A stretch of DNA of 64,000 nt from NCBI GenBank assembly GCA_017569285.1, contig CP069419.1, forward strand, positions 682,001 through 746,000, written 5' to 3'. Positions within the stretch are counted from its first letter, which is position 1. Each line of letters begins with the position of its first letter. Positions 28,295 to 37,720 of the stretch are shown here, piece after piece. The position numbers were made by a program, and so were the translations under genes. Under the pieces are notes generated by a model, which saw only the letters and a program-made list of their open reading frames with translations, was not told the DNA's origin and searched no databases. The DNA is from Clostridiales bacterium. Lineage in GTDB: Bacteria; Bacillota; Clostridia; Christensenellales; Aristaeellaceae.

Positions 28295-28325
28295 AAAGAG
28301 GCGTGCGTGATACCGCCGCCTCTTT
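28295..28325 (-). terminator. terminator or attenuator between P-loop gene and thrC
   Basis: On the minus strand AAAGAGGCG pairs with CGCCTCTTT around a 13-nt loop and is followed by TTTGC, only a few bases before the thrC ribosome binding site. No clear thrC promoter is seen after it. Confidence 0.75.
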
Positions 28326-28350
28326 CGGGATCGGGTTTATGCGGTATTCG

Positions 28351-28761
28351 TCAGATCAGATAGGCCTTCAGGAACTCCGGCACGTCCGCCGGATCCGCGC
28401 TCAGGCTCAGCACGAAATCAACGTCGTGCTTGCTGCCCAGCTCAGCCAGGGTCTTCACAACGGGCTCCGTGTCCTTCAGGTCGGTATGGCACAGGTTCAG
28501 AAAAGCATCGATGAACACGGTGCCGATATCAAAATTGGACGAGAGCATGCCGCACAGGAAGCCGATAAACATATCAGCATTGTGAATATGATAATCTTCG
28601 GCGTTGATAAAACGGACCTTGTGGTCCACGTCGAACATATAGCGATTGTCATCATCCAGGAAAACGACATCGTGTACCGCTTCCCGGGCCGTGGTATTGG
28701 TCAGGTCAATCAGCCGCTTCGTTTTGCCGGAGCCCTTCTTGCCTGCGATTACCTGTATCAT
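28351..28761 (-). CDS. small P-loop ATP-binding protein, function unknown
   Basis: 136 residues with a Walker A loop GKKGSGKTKR at 7-16 and an acidic Walker-B-like strand (DIGTVFIDAFL, about 78-88). It resembles conserved clostridial proteins annotated only as ATP-binding. No transmembrane or DNA-binding part is seen. ATG start with AAAGGAGG upstream and its own promoter at 28800-28828. The following hairpin may separate it from thrC. I do not recognise its role. Confidence 0.7.
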   Translation of the reverse strand: MIQVIAGKKGSGKTKRLIDLTNTTAREAVHDVVFLDDDNRYMFDVDHKVRFINAEDYHIHNADMFIGFLCGMLSSNFDIGTVFIDAFLNLCHTDLKDTEPVVKTLAELGSKHDVDFVLSLSADPADVPEFLKAYLI

Positions 28762-28799
28762 GGGGATACGCCTCCTTTTATGGGTTTTTCTCTGCGGTC

Positions 28800-28828
28800 A
28801 TTATACGCTATTTTCTTTCTTTGCGCAA
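28800..28828 (-). promoter_or_regulatory. promoter for small P-loop protein gene
   Basis: On the minus strand TTGCGC (28823-28828), 17 bp, TATAAT (28800-28805), about 39 bp upstream of the start codon. Confidence 0.7.
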
Positions 28829-28859
28829 CGTGTTTTTCCCGCCGTTCCGTCTGTATGCC

Positions 28860-31800
28860 TCACTCGTTGTCCCGCGGGCGTTCATCGCCCCTGCGCGCGT
28901 GGCACACCGTCCGGTAATCACAGTACCGGCACGCAGTATCGTCACCGCTTCCCCGGGGTTCGGCCTCCACACGGCCCTCCCGGATATCCCCGCACAGTTC
29001 CGCGGCTTTTTCCACTGCGGCGTTCATCATCTCCCGCATGGCGGATTCGTCCATCGCCCACCAGATGCCTTTGGCCACCGAACCGTCATTGTTGAACACC
29101 TTGTCGATGGAATACGGCCGGATATCCCGGTCCATGGCGGCCACCACATCCGGGTCCGCGGTCACCATTCCCTTCATCCGCACATTTTTCAGCCGTTCCT
29201 CTTCCACCGCAGCCGGATTCGTCTCCGTTGTGCCGGTCTCCTTGTCCGTCACCGGGAAGAACATAGCGCCTGCCGGCCTGGATCCGGGATAGGCATCCGT
29301 CGCTGCCTTCAGGTAAATCATCAGCTGCAGCTGTTCGCCGGTCGCCATCCGTTCCGGATCCGGCTTCTTCTCGCGGCTCTTGTTGTCCACCACCCGCAGC
29401 CAGATTCCCTCGCCGTTTTCGTAGGTATCAATCCGGTCAATGGTTCCGCGGACCGCTACACGGCTCCCGTCCTTCATCGGCAGCATCAGCGGGGGCAGTG
29501 AGCCGTCCCCCGTTCCGAAGCTCCGCTCCGTTGCGATGGTCCGGAAACTGCTGTTGGCGGCAAACCGCGTCAGGGCCCATGCCGCATGGTGCACCCGGCG
29601 CTGGTAGCTTTCTCCCTGCCAGATACCGAGGGCATCCTCCTTCAGGGGACCCTCCGACCATTCCGCCGTCAGCGCGTCGCAGATCCGGTCCATTATCCGG
29701 TCCGCATCCTCATGGCTGATATCCGGCCATCCCAGCGTTATTCCCGCAGTCTGCATATACCGGTCCAGTGCCGCATGGAAGAACGTTCCGGCGTCACTGG
29801 CTTCAAAGTCAAACGTTTCCCGCTGTGCAGGCCGCAGCCCGTATTCGATGAAGTGCCGGTACGGGCATGCCGCGTATCCTTCCAGCCGGCTGATGGACAT
29901 CTGGTCTGTAATGAACAGCCGCCGGGCCGTTTCCGGTTCAATGGTCTGCCCGCCCCGTTCGTCCCGGGCATTCCGGATCATGCCGGATACGGTCCGCCCG
30001 TAGGTTTCATCATGCAGCAGGCTGACCAGTGCCTGCTCCCATCTGGTACGGTCCGGTACGTTTTCGCCTTCCCGCACCGCACCGAGGAACATGCCAGCCT
30101 CTTCCGCTGCCGCTTCCCGGCTTTCCGGGCAGGGACCGATCCCGCCGTCCATCGCGCTGCCCTCCTCCTTCAGTGAGGGGAACAGCCGCCGCACCATGCC
30201 AATCAGGCCGTCCTCCGGCCGCACGGTGCCTTTCTCATCCCGCAGGCTGCGCGTAATCCTCAGCCGTTTTTCCGGCAGCGACAGGGTCCGGTAATAATCG
30301 CACCGGCGGATCATGCTCCGCCGCTCCCGGCTCGCGCCGATTTCCCGGCCGGTTGCGCTTTCCATGTCGGCGCGTTCCCGGTCTGTCAGCCATCCGCTGG
30401 CCGGTGCCGCCATAATGCCTTCCTGTACGCCGGTCAGGATCAGCGCGTCCACGTTGCCCGCCAGCATGTGGCCGACCTCGCCGATCTCCACGCCGTTCTC
30501 ATGCTCCGGCAGCACCGCCACCGTTGCGCTTTCCAGCGCGGTCTCCAGGAGACCCCGCATATCCCGGATCGATGCCCGCCGCTGTCCCAGCAGTGCCCAC
30601 AGCTGGTCCAGCAGTTCCATCAGCATCTGCCACACCTGCCGGTCCACCACCGCTTCGCGGTACATTCCCCGCGCAAGCAGCCGCTCCTCGCGTTCCTTCA
30701 GCCGGTTCCATACGTTCTCCGCCTCCAGGAAGTGGACCACCGCTTCCACGGATTCCGCTGCGGTCCGGGCTTTTTTCAGTTCCTCCCGCAGCGCTTCCAG
30801 CGGCCGGATCAGGCGGTTCCGCAGCATTTCCGCCTCCACGGCGTCTTCGCCCCGGGTAAACGGCCCCTGCCACTGGTTCCGGCTGATTCCGTGGGCCGCC
30901 GCGTAATTCTCCAGCCGCCAGGCTTCCTCATCCGCCAGCGTGCTGAAACCGCTCTGCGCCACATCCATCACGGTATCCGTCTGGTATCCGTCGCTCAGGC
31001 ACCGCATCGCACCCAGCAGCATCCGGCATACGCCGTGGGAGGCTGCCGGGGTCTTTTCCGTGCAGAAGAACGGAATTCCGCTCAGTTTCAGCCGGGCCAG
31101 GAGGATACTGGCAGATCCGGTCCCTGCCGGAAGCGCCACCGCCATCCGGTGCCACTCGATTCCCTCCCGGTGCCATTCCAGCAGCGTTTCGGCAGCGTCC
31201 GCCGCTTCCTCCGCCGGTCCGGCAGCAGCATACAGCGTGATGGCCCGGCCGGTATCCCCGTCCCACGGATGTTCTTCATCCGCAAACAGGTAACGGTCCA
31301 GCCACCGGAGTGCTTCCGCCTGTCCGTCCCGCTGCCGTTCAGTCCGGATCCGTTCCGTTTCCCCGCCGGCTTCCTTCAGCGCCCGCTCCAGGGCGTCCAC
31401 GCTCCGCCGCTGTTCGTCGAACACCCGGCCGTCCGGCGCTTCCTTTCCGTCCATCATCAGGAACACCGTCACCCGCGCTGCCTGTGCGCTGACGCTCACC
31501 AGCAGTTCCCGCAGGTCCGGACGAATGCTGTCAAATCCGTATACCAGCACCTCATTCCCGCTCCACAGGCGGTAATGTTCCATCTGGTTCACCATCCGGG
31601 TCCACGCGGTTTTCTCGTCCTCAAAGCGTTCCGCCGCCAGTTCCCCGTATGCCTTCCGGATCCGGCACAGGTCTTCCAGCCTGGCCTTTTCCGCGCCCTT
31701 TGCCTTTTCCTCTGCGTACCGGGCCAGTTCCTCCCCGGTCATGCCGCTTTCCTGCAGCTCGTCCAGTGCCTCCTGCACCCGGCTGACAGCACCCGGCATA

Positions 31801-32135
31801 TCACCGGTGCCCCGGTAATATACCAGCTCATCCGCCTGCTCGGTCATCGCCCGATGAATGGCCATCGACCGGCCGAAAGCATCCAGGGGCCGCAGGTCCC
31901 CGGTGCCGGCGGTTTCCTGCACCTGCCTGCGCAGCTTTTTGGGGCTGATGACGTCCATATCCAGCAGTCCGGGCAGATGCAGGCCCGTAATCAGGCCGCG
32001 TTCCGCCTGCAGCGTCAGCTGTTCCGGCACATACAGAACAACCGGGCGTCCTTCCCGGCGTCCTTCTGCCGCTGCCTGCAGCACCTCCGGCCACAGCCTG
32101 CCGTTCCGTCCTTCGACGATCCGGATCTTCCGCAT
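28860..32135 (-). CDS. addB: helicase-nuclease subunit AddB
   Basis: 1,091 residues, close to typical AddB. With AddA it resects double-strand breaks and loads RecA. The C-terminal nuclease has GTIDRID and the D-x-K motif in RVVDNKSREK (about 890-900), followed by EQLQLMIYL. Four Cys that would bind an Fe-S cluster are present: one in YAACPYRHF (about 755) and three in CRYCDYRTVC (about 1070-1079). The N-terminal loop that is a Walker A motif in Bacillus AddB reads EGRNGRLWPE here, so ATP binding by this subunit is doubtful. No addA gene is adjacent, which is unusual. GGGAGGGG precedes the start. Confidence 0.88.
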   Translation of the reverse strand: MRKIRIVEGRNGRLWPEVLQAAAEGRREGRPVVLYVPEQLTLQAERGLITGLHLPGLLDMDVISPKKLRRQVQETAGTGDLRPLDAFGRSMAIHRAMTEQADELVYYRGTGDMPGAVSRVQEALDELQESGMTGEELARYAEEKAKGAEKARLEDLCRIRKAYGELAAERFEDEKTAWTRMVNQMEHYRLWSGNEVLVYGFDSIRPDLRELLVSVSAQAARVTVFLMMDGKEAPDGRVFDEQRRSVDALERALKEAGGETERIRTERQRDGQAEALRWLDRYLFADEEHPWDGDTGRAITLYAAAGPAEEAADAAETLLEWHREGIEWHRMAVALPAGTGSASILLARLKLSGIPFFCTEKTPAASHGVCRMLLGAMRCLSDGYQTDTVMDVAQSGFSTLADEEAWRLENYAAAHGISRNQWQGPFTRGEDAVEAEMLRNRLIRPLEALREELKKARTAAESVEAVVHFLEAENVWNRLKEREERLLARGMYREAVVDRQVWQMLMELLDQLWALLGQRRASIRDMRGLLETALESATVAVLPEHENGVEIGEVGHMLAGNVDALILTGVQEGIMAAPASGWLTDRERADMESATGREIGASRERRSMIRRCDYYRTLSLPEKRLRITRSLRDEKGTVRPEDGLIGMVRRLFPSLKEEGSAMDGGIGPCPESREAAAEEAGMFLGAVREGENVPDRTRWEQALVSLLHDETYGRTVSGMIRNARDERGGQTIEPETARRLFITDQMSISRLEGYAACPYRHFIEYGLRPAQRETFDFEASDAGTFFHAALDRYMQTAGITLGWPDISHEDADRIMDRICDALTAEWSEGPLKEDALGIWQGESYQRRVHHAAWALTRFAANSSFRTIATERSFGTGDGSLPPLMLPMKDGSRVAVRGTIDRIDTYENGEGIWLRVVDNKSREKKPDPERMATGEQLQLMIYLKAATDAYPGSRPAGAMFFPVTDKETGTTETNPAAVEEERLKNVRMKGMVTADPDVVAAMDRDIRPYSIDKVFNNDGSVAKGIWWAMDESAMREMMNAAVEKAAELCGDIREGRVEAEPRGSGDDTACRYCDYRTVCHARRGDERPRDNE

Positions 32136-32161
32136 ACTGCCCCTCCCTGTGAAAAGAATCA

Positions 32162-32207
32162 GGAGGAGATCCCCGCCCGGCGCCGCGCCGGGCAGGAAAT
32201 CTCCTCC
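32162..32207 (-). terminator. large hairpin after SPFH gene
   Basis: A long imperfect stem (GGAGGAGAT plus CCCGGCG arms) followed on the minus strand by GATTCTTTT. It starts 7 bp beyond the SPFH gene stop and separates it from addB. Confidence 0.75.
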
Positions 32208-32213
32208 GTCCTG

Positions 32214-33098
32214 TTATTCGTTGGTTCCTTCCGTGCCGTTTTCCTGTCCGAACTGCAGCACCGGAATGGTCGTGCCGCCTTCACCCGCCATGTATACGGG
32301 CAGCTTGCCGTCCCAGGACTTGATCTCGTTCGCGCGGATCAGGTTCTCGGTCAGGCTCTCCGCGATCATCTTGTTCGCCTCGGCTTCCGCCTCACTGCGA
32401 ACCTTCATCGCGTAAGCGTCCGCGTCCGCATTGATCTTCGCCACATTGGCCGCCGCTTCCGCGTTGATGCGCTGCCGTTCCGCCTGCTGCTGCGTTTCCA
32501 TGGTCATCTGGGCCTGCTCGATCTCCGCCTGCAGTTTCCGCTGCGCCGCGACTTGCTTCGCCTCAACCGCGTCGGTGAAAGCGTCGGTGAAGTCGATATT
32601 TTCAATGCTCAGGCTGATCACGTTGATGCCGTAGCTCTGAAGTTCCTCGCTCAGGCCGTCCCGGATCGATTCGCTCAGCTTCTGGCGGTTCGCCACCAGG
32701 TTCTCCGCGGTATACTTGCTGAACACGCCCTTGGTAATCTCCAGCATCCGGGGATAAACCAGCTTGTTGAAGTAGTCCGTGCCGACCTCTTTGAAGAGGT
32801 TCATGGCCGTGCTCTTGTTGATAGCGTAGTTGATGCTGCCGGTGATGTTCACCTGCTGGATATCGCTGGAGAACGCCTCGGTTGTGAAGGTCGTCTTCTG
32901 CTCCCGGTTATCCATCGAGATGATCTGCTGGAAGGGGCTCTTCAGGTGCAGTCCGGCTTCCAGGGTCATGTTCTCCACCTTGCCGAAGGTGGTCACAATA
33001 CCGGTATATCCGGTCTGTACCGTTGCCGTGCACAGTGTGCCGACCAGTACCAGTGCGAGCACCACAACACCCGCAATAATCAGTCCTTTTTTCTTCAT
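32214..33098 (-). CDS. SPFH/prohibitin family membrane protein
   Basis: 294 residues. One N-terminal membrane anchor (5-25, GLIIAGVVVLALVLVGTL), then a Band 7/SPFH domain (about 28-190) and an Ala/Glu/Gln-rich coiled coil (about 190-260). It is prohibitin-like rather than HflC, since no hflK partner or protease is adjacent. Such proteins form ring-shaped membrane scaffolds and modulate proteases or membrane microdomains. It appears to be a single-gene unit with promoter -10 at 33158 and the large terminator at 32162. Confidence 0.85.
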   Translation of the reverse strand: MKKKGLIIAGVVVLALVLVGTLCTATVQTGYTGIVTTFGKVENMTLEAGLHLKSPFQQIISMDNREQKTTFTTEAFSSDIQQVNITGSINYAINKSTAMNLFKEVGTDYFNKLVYPRMLEITKGVFSKYTAENLVANRQKLSESIRDGLSEELQSYGINVISLSIENIDFTDAFTDAVEAKQVAAQRKLQAEIEQAQMTMETQQQAERQRINAEAAANVAKINADADAYAMKVRSEAEAEANKMIAESLTENLIRANEIKSWDGKLPVYMAGEGGTTIPVLQFGQENGTEGTNE

Positions 33099-33157
33099 GG
33101 CCTTTCTCTCCTTTTCCGTGTTGCCGTGTCCGGCATGCCTCCCCGGATCACGTGTTT

Positions 33158-33163
33158 ATTATA
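33158..33163 (-). promoter_or_regulatory. -10 box for SPFH gene
   Basis: Perfect TATAAT on the minus strand about 60 bp upstream of the SPFH start. The expected -35 position reads TTTATC, a poor match, so this may need an activator or be weak. Confidence 0.45.
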
Positions 33164-33243
33164 TCCGCTCCGCTGCACCGGATAAACGGCTGCTTCGGAA
33201 AATTAACATGCATTATTTTTCTTCCGCGGTACCGCAAAGAAGA

Positions 33244-33289
33244 AGGCGTGGTCCCGTTCCGGGATACTCCCTTCGCGGGGCTCACGCCT
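33244..33289 (-). terminator. terminator after degV
   Basis: AGGCGTG pairs with CACGCCT around an inner structured GC-rich loop. On the minus strand TCTTCTTT follows. It lies 18 bp beyond the degV stop. Confidence 0.65.
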
Positions 33290-33306
33290 CCGGTTCGTTC
33301 ACAATG

Positions 33307-34170
33307 TCATCTCTCGGTGCCTCTGAAGAACAGGGCCAGCGTCCCGGGACCCGCGTGCGCGCCGATCACCGATCCGATATCGGTAATCATCGTCACGTCC
33401 TTGTTGTATTCCTCTTTCAGGATCTCCTTCAGCTTTTCCGCGTCTTCCATGCAGTCCGCCTGGGAGATGAAAATCGGGGAACCGTCCAGGATCGTCGCGC
33501 CCAGTTTCTCTGCCATCGTGCGGATGGATTTTTTCCGTCCGTGCACCTGGGTAATCTTGATCAGGTGGCCTTCATTGTCCACATGCAGGACCGGCTTTAC
33601 GTTCAGCGCGGTACCCAGCAGGGCTGTCGCGGCGCTGATCCGTCCGCCCCGCTTCAGGTACTTCAGGTCCTCCACGGTGAACCAGTGGCAGATGTGCAGC
33701 TTGTCGGCTTCCAGCGCATCCGCGTTCTCGTCCAGGCTCATTCCGTTGTCCTTGTTCAGCTTGCCCAGGTAGACAAACAGGCCCTGCCCGGCGGATGCCG
33801 CCAGGGAATCCACCACGCGGATCTTCCGTTCCGGATATTTTTCCGCCAGGGCATTCGCCACTTTTTTGCCGTTTTCGCAGGTCACGCTCAGCCCGGAGGA
33901 AAAGCCCAGGTACAGGATATCCTTCCCGGCTTCCAGGATCGGGGTGAACAGGTTGAAGAACGCGTCCTCATTCACGGCGCTGGTCTTGGCGACCCGGCCG
34001 CTCCGCATCCCGGCATAGAACTCTGTCAGCGGCTGCTCATGTTCCTTTTTCTCGACTCCGTCGTCGGTGAAGAGATACGCCAGGCATATCAGCCCGATGT
34101 CCCATTCCTTCAGCGTTTCCGGTGAAAGATCACACCCGGAATCGGTAACCAGTACATACTCAGCTCCCAT
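33307..34170 (-). CDS. degV: DegV family fatty acid-binding protein
   Basis: 287 residues, the usual DegV length. These proteins bind fatty acids and, in Firmicutes, deliver them to fatty acid kinase for phospholipid synthesis. Family features are VTDSGCDL at the N-terminus (8-15), the SGLS segment of FSSGLSVTCE (about 90-99), the DSLAASAGQG loop (about 117-126), LKYLKRGGRIS (about 155-165) and the C-terminal GSVIGAHAGPGTLALFF. It has its own promoter inside the end of the upstream DUF4867 gene and a terminator after it. Confidence 0.93.
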   Translation of the reverse strand: MGAEYVLVTDSGCDLSPETLKEWDIGLICLAYLFTDDGVEKKEHEQPLTEFYAGMRSGRVAKTSAVNEDAFFNLFTPILEAGKDILYLGFSSGLSVTCENGKKVANALAEKYPERKIRVVDSLAASAGQGLFVYLGKLNKDNGMSLDENADALEADKLHICHWFTVEDLKYLKRGGRISAATALLGTALNVKPVLHVDNEGHLIKITQVHGRKKSIRTMAEKLGATILDGSPIFISQADCMEDAEKLKEILKEEYNKDVTMITDIGSVIGAHAGPGTLALFFRGTER

Positions 34171-34218
34171 GGCAGGTTCCTCCGTTTCTGTTCTCTGTGC
34201 CTCGCAGCATCAGGGTTA

Positions 34219-34247
34219 GTTATAACATACTTGGCCGATTAAATCAA
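34219..34247 (-). promoter_or_regulatory. promoter for degV
   Basis: On the minus strand TTGATT (34242-34247), 17 bp, TATAAC (34219-34224). The -35 box lies inside the last codons of the DUF4867 gene, so degV can be expressed apart from the upstream operon. Confidence 0.6.
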
Positions 34248-34874
34248 ATCGGCGATGTCGGTGTTCACACCCTTGATCAGAACCTTCGCGCCCTGGGCCG
34301 CTTCGGCGGAGTCTGCATGGGCCAGCAGCCACTTGTTGGCCGCCCACAGGATGCTGTCCTCATCGTTCTTCACAGCAATTTCCGGCTTGGCCAGGTTTGT
34401 GCCCTTCGGCAGCACCACGATCACCTTGAAGCCGTCGCCCTTCTTTGCGCTGCAGGGCGCATAGTGCAGGGTCGTGGCGTACACTTCCACCAGCACGCCG
34501 GCCGGGCATTTGTAAGCGACCACCTTTTCGGTGTCCAGCTCGCCGTTCACCAGGTCTTCGCGCTTGGCCAGCAGCAGAATGAAATCCTTCGTGCCGACGT
34601 TCAGTTCGCTGTCCCGGTGATACTCCAGGCAGTTCAGCTTCGTGTTGTGGCCGTTGCACCAGCCGATCTGGATGGGCATTCCGCCGTACGCGTTGTTCTT
34701 CAGTTCTTCCGCGACCGGCAGCGCCATCAGCTCCGCCTGTTCCGGCACATAGTCCACGCCGTCCGGCAGGGGGGTCACCTTGTCCAGGGTCGCCAGCAGT
34801 TCTTTCACGTCATAGCCGCCCAGCACCTGGCCGTAGTTCTGGAAGGAAGGATCCATTACCGACAGGATTTTCAT
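34239..34874 (-). CDS. DUF4867 family protein
   Basis: 211 residues. The sequence follows the DUF4867 pattern closely: MDPSFQNYGQVLGGYD at the start, YGGMPIQIGWCNGHN and LNCLEYHRDSE (about 65-91), and LHYAPCSAKKGDGF with VVLPKGTN (about 139-160). His and Glu positions resemble a cupin-like metal site, but no activity is established for the family. It lies between tgt and degV, 64 bp after tgt, with AAAGGAGG before its start and an unusual 8-bp hairpin in the gap. Confidence 0.85.
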   Translation of the reverse strand: MKILSVMDPSFQNYGQVLGGYDVKELLATLDKVTPLPDGVDYVPEQAELMALPVAEELKNNAYGGMPIQIGWCNGHNTKLNCLEYHRDSELNVGTKDFILLLAKREDLVNGELDTEKVVAYKCPAGVLVEVYATTLHYAPCSAKKGDGFKVIVVLPKGTNLAKPEIAVKNDEDSILWAANKWLLAHADSAEAAQGAKVLIKGVNTDIADLI

Positions 34875-34899
34875 GTTTGTTGCCTCCTTTTTTTATCCG

Positions 34900-34918
34900 G
34901 TTGGGGGTATCCCCCAAC
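34900..34918 (-). other. perfect hairpin in leader of DUF4867 gene
   Basis: GTTGGGGG and CCCCCAAC pair around a 3-nt loop. On the minus strand it is followed by an A-run, not a U-run, and then the ribosome binding site, so it is not a standard terminator. It may stabilise or delimit a processed transcript. Confidence 0.5.
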
Positions 34919-34938
34919 TGAGTTTCCGTTATGTTCCG

Positions 34939-36078
<1,140 letters not shown>

Positions 36079-36864
36079 TCACAGCAGTTCGTCGGTTTTC
36101 ACCGGCGGGAATTTATCGAACTCCTCCAGCTTCTGCACAACCTCTTCCTGGATGTGGATCTGGTCGGGTTCCCGTTTCTCGTCAATATCTTCCGGAATCG
36201 TCAGCTGGTCCGCGTACAGGTTCCAGATGCTCCCGTCCGGCATGGCATGGAACGTCATGATTTCATGGCTCACCGGGTGCTCAAAGGTCAGCTTGTAGCC
36301 CCACAGGGCGATCTGCTGCCCGGCCATCCCGCTGCCGTACCGGTTGTCGCCCCACAGGGGCAGTCCGGCATTGCTCATCTGCGCCCGGATCTGGTGCTTC
36401 CGCCCCGTTTCCAGCCGGATGGCCACCAGGCTGGTTCCCTCCCGCCGGTCAATGCACCGGCCGTGCAGGATGGCCAGCTTGCTTCCTTTTTCGTCCGCCT
36501 CGCACACAACCTCCCGGTTCCGGATCTCATCGTGGATCAGGTAATCAGTCAGCGTAAAGGTGTCCGGCGCTTCGCCGACAGCCACACAGAGGTATTCCCG
36601 GCCCATATCATGCTCGCGCATCTGGGCGGACAGGCGGCCGGCTGCCTTGCTGGTGCGGGCGAAAACCATCAGCCCGCCCACCGGGCGGTCCAGCCGGTGC
36701 ACCAGTCCGAGATATACGTTTCCGGGCTTGTGGTATTTCTCCCGGATGTATTCCTTCAGCAGCGTCAGGATGTCCGTATCCTGGGTATGGTCCGCCTGGG
36801 AAAGCATGTTCGGCGGTTTCACAGCCACCAGCACATGGTTGTCCTCGTACAGGATATCAGGCAC
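36079..36864 (-). CDS. RluA family RNA pseudouridine synthase
   Basis: 261 residues. The catalytic motif HRLDRPVGGLMVFA (about 56-69) contains the nucleophilic Asp. The RLETGRKHQIRAQMSNAG-type segment (about 150) and LWGDNRYG (about 170) complete the family pattern. There is no N-terminal S4 domain, so the target site in rRNA or tRNA cannot be told. It overlaps the upstream methyltransferase gene by 8 bp, which points to coupled translation. The C-terminal 40 residues are an acidic extension. Confidence 0.9.
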   Translation of the reverse strand: MPDILYEDNHVLVAVKPPNMLSQADHTQDTDILTLLKEYIREKYHKPGNVYLGLVHRLDRPVGGLMVFARTSKAAGRLSAQMREHDMGREYLCVAVGEAPDTFTLTDYLIHDEIRNREVVCEADEKGSKLAILHGRCIDRREGTSLVAIRLETGRKHQIRAQMSNAGLPLWGDNRYGSGMAGQQIALWGYKLTFEHPVSHEIMTFHAMPDGSIWNLYADQLTIPEDIDEKREPDQIHIQEEVVQKLEEFDKFPPVKTDELL

Positions 36865-37720
36865 GCTGCCACCTCCCGCTGGCGCCGCAGGGTAGCACCC
36901 CGCCGGTCGTCACCGGCAGGCAGAGTTCCTGGCTGTCCACATAACCGCCGTAGCGGTTCACCACGCACTTCGTCAGCATATTGCTCAGCACGCTGGCCTG
37001 GAAGCCGGTGGTATAGCTGTTGATCAGGAAGAATACCGGTTCTTCGGACAGCGCCTGCGCACTGGTTTCGATCAGTCCGTACAGCTCGTTCTCAAGCTTC
37101 CATACCTCGCCGGATGGTCCCCGCCCGTAGCTGGGCGGATCCATCAGGATGCCGTCATAGCGGTTCCCGCGGCGGATTTCCCGCTGCACGAAGCGCAGCG
37201 CGTCCTCCACGATCCACCGGAAGGAGGTCTCCGGCAGCCGGTTCAGCTCCCGGTTCTCCTTGGCCCAGCCGACCATGCCCTTGGCCGCGTCCACATGGGT
37301 CACATGCGCGCCTGCGGCCGCGCAGGCCAGCGTCGCCGCGCCGGTATAGCCGAACAGGTTCAGCACCCGCAGGTCCTTCCGCCCGTCCTTCCGGATCCGT
37401 TCGTCCATCCAGTCCCAGTTTGCCGCCTGTTCCGGAAACAGCCCCGTATGCTTGAATCCCGTCGGGCGCACATAGAAGGACAGGTCGCCGTGGCGCACCG
37501 TCCATCTCTCCGGCAGCTTCTGCAGGAATTCCCATTCCCCGCCGCCGCGGTCGCTGCGGTGATAATGCGCCTGGGCCTGTTTCCACAGCCGCTCATCGGC
37601 CTTCGGCCAGATGGTCTGCGGGTCCGGTCGGCGCAGGATCACCCTGCCCCACCGCTCCAGCTTCTCGCCGTCGCCGGTGTCAATCACCTCATAGTCCGTC
37701 CATGAATCCGCTAAAAACAT
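36857..37720 (-). CDS. class I SAM-dependent RNA methyltransferase (RlmI/COG1092-like)
   Basis: 287 residues from the ATG at 37720, which shares one base with the stop of the upstream gene (TGATG). The preceding codon is GTG and could also start. The SAM-binding loop LNLFGYTGAATLACAAAG (about 120-137), acidic DAAKGMVGWAKEN, and the catalytic DPPSYGRG (about 192) identify an RlmI-type enzyme that methylates a base in large-subunit RNA. The N-terminal PUA domain of RlmI is absent. It sits with RluA and tgt in an RNA-modification block. Confidence 0.85.
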   Translation of the reverse strand: MFLADSWTDYEVIDTGDGEKLERWGRVILRRPDPQTIWPKADERLWKQAQAHYHRSDRGGGEWEFLQKLPERWTVRHGDLSFYVRPTGFKHTGLFPEQAANWDWMDERIRKDGRKDLRVLNLFGYTGAATLACAAAGAHVTHVDAAKGMVGWAKENRELNRLPETSFRWIVEDALRFVQREIRRGNRYDGILMDPPSYGRGPSGEVWKLENELYGLIETSAQALSEEPVFFLINSYTTGFQASVLSNMLTKCVVNRYGGYVDSQELCLPVTTGGVLPCGASGRWQRA

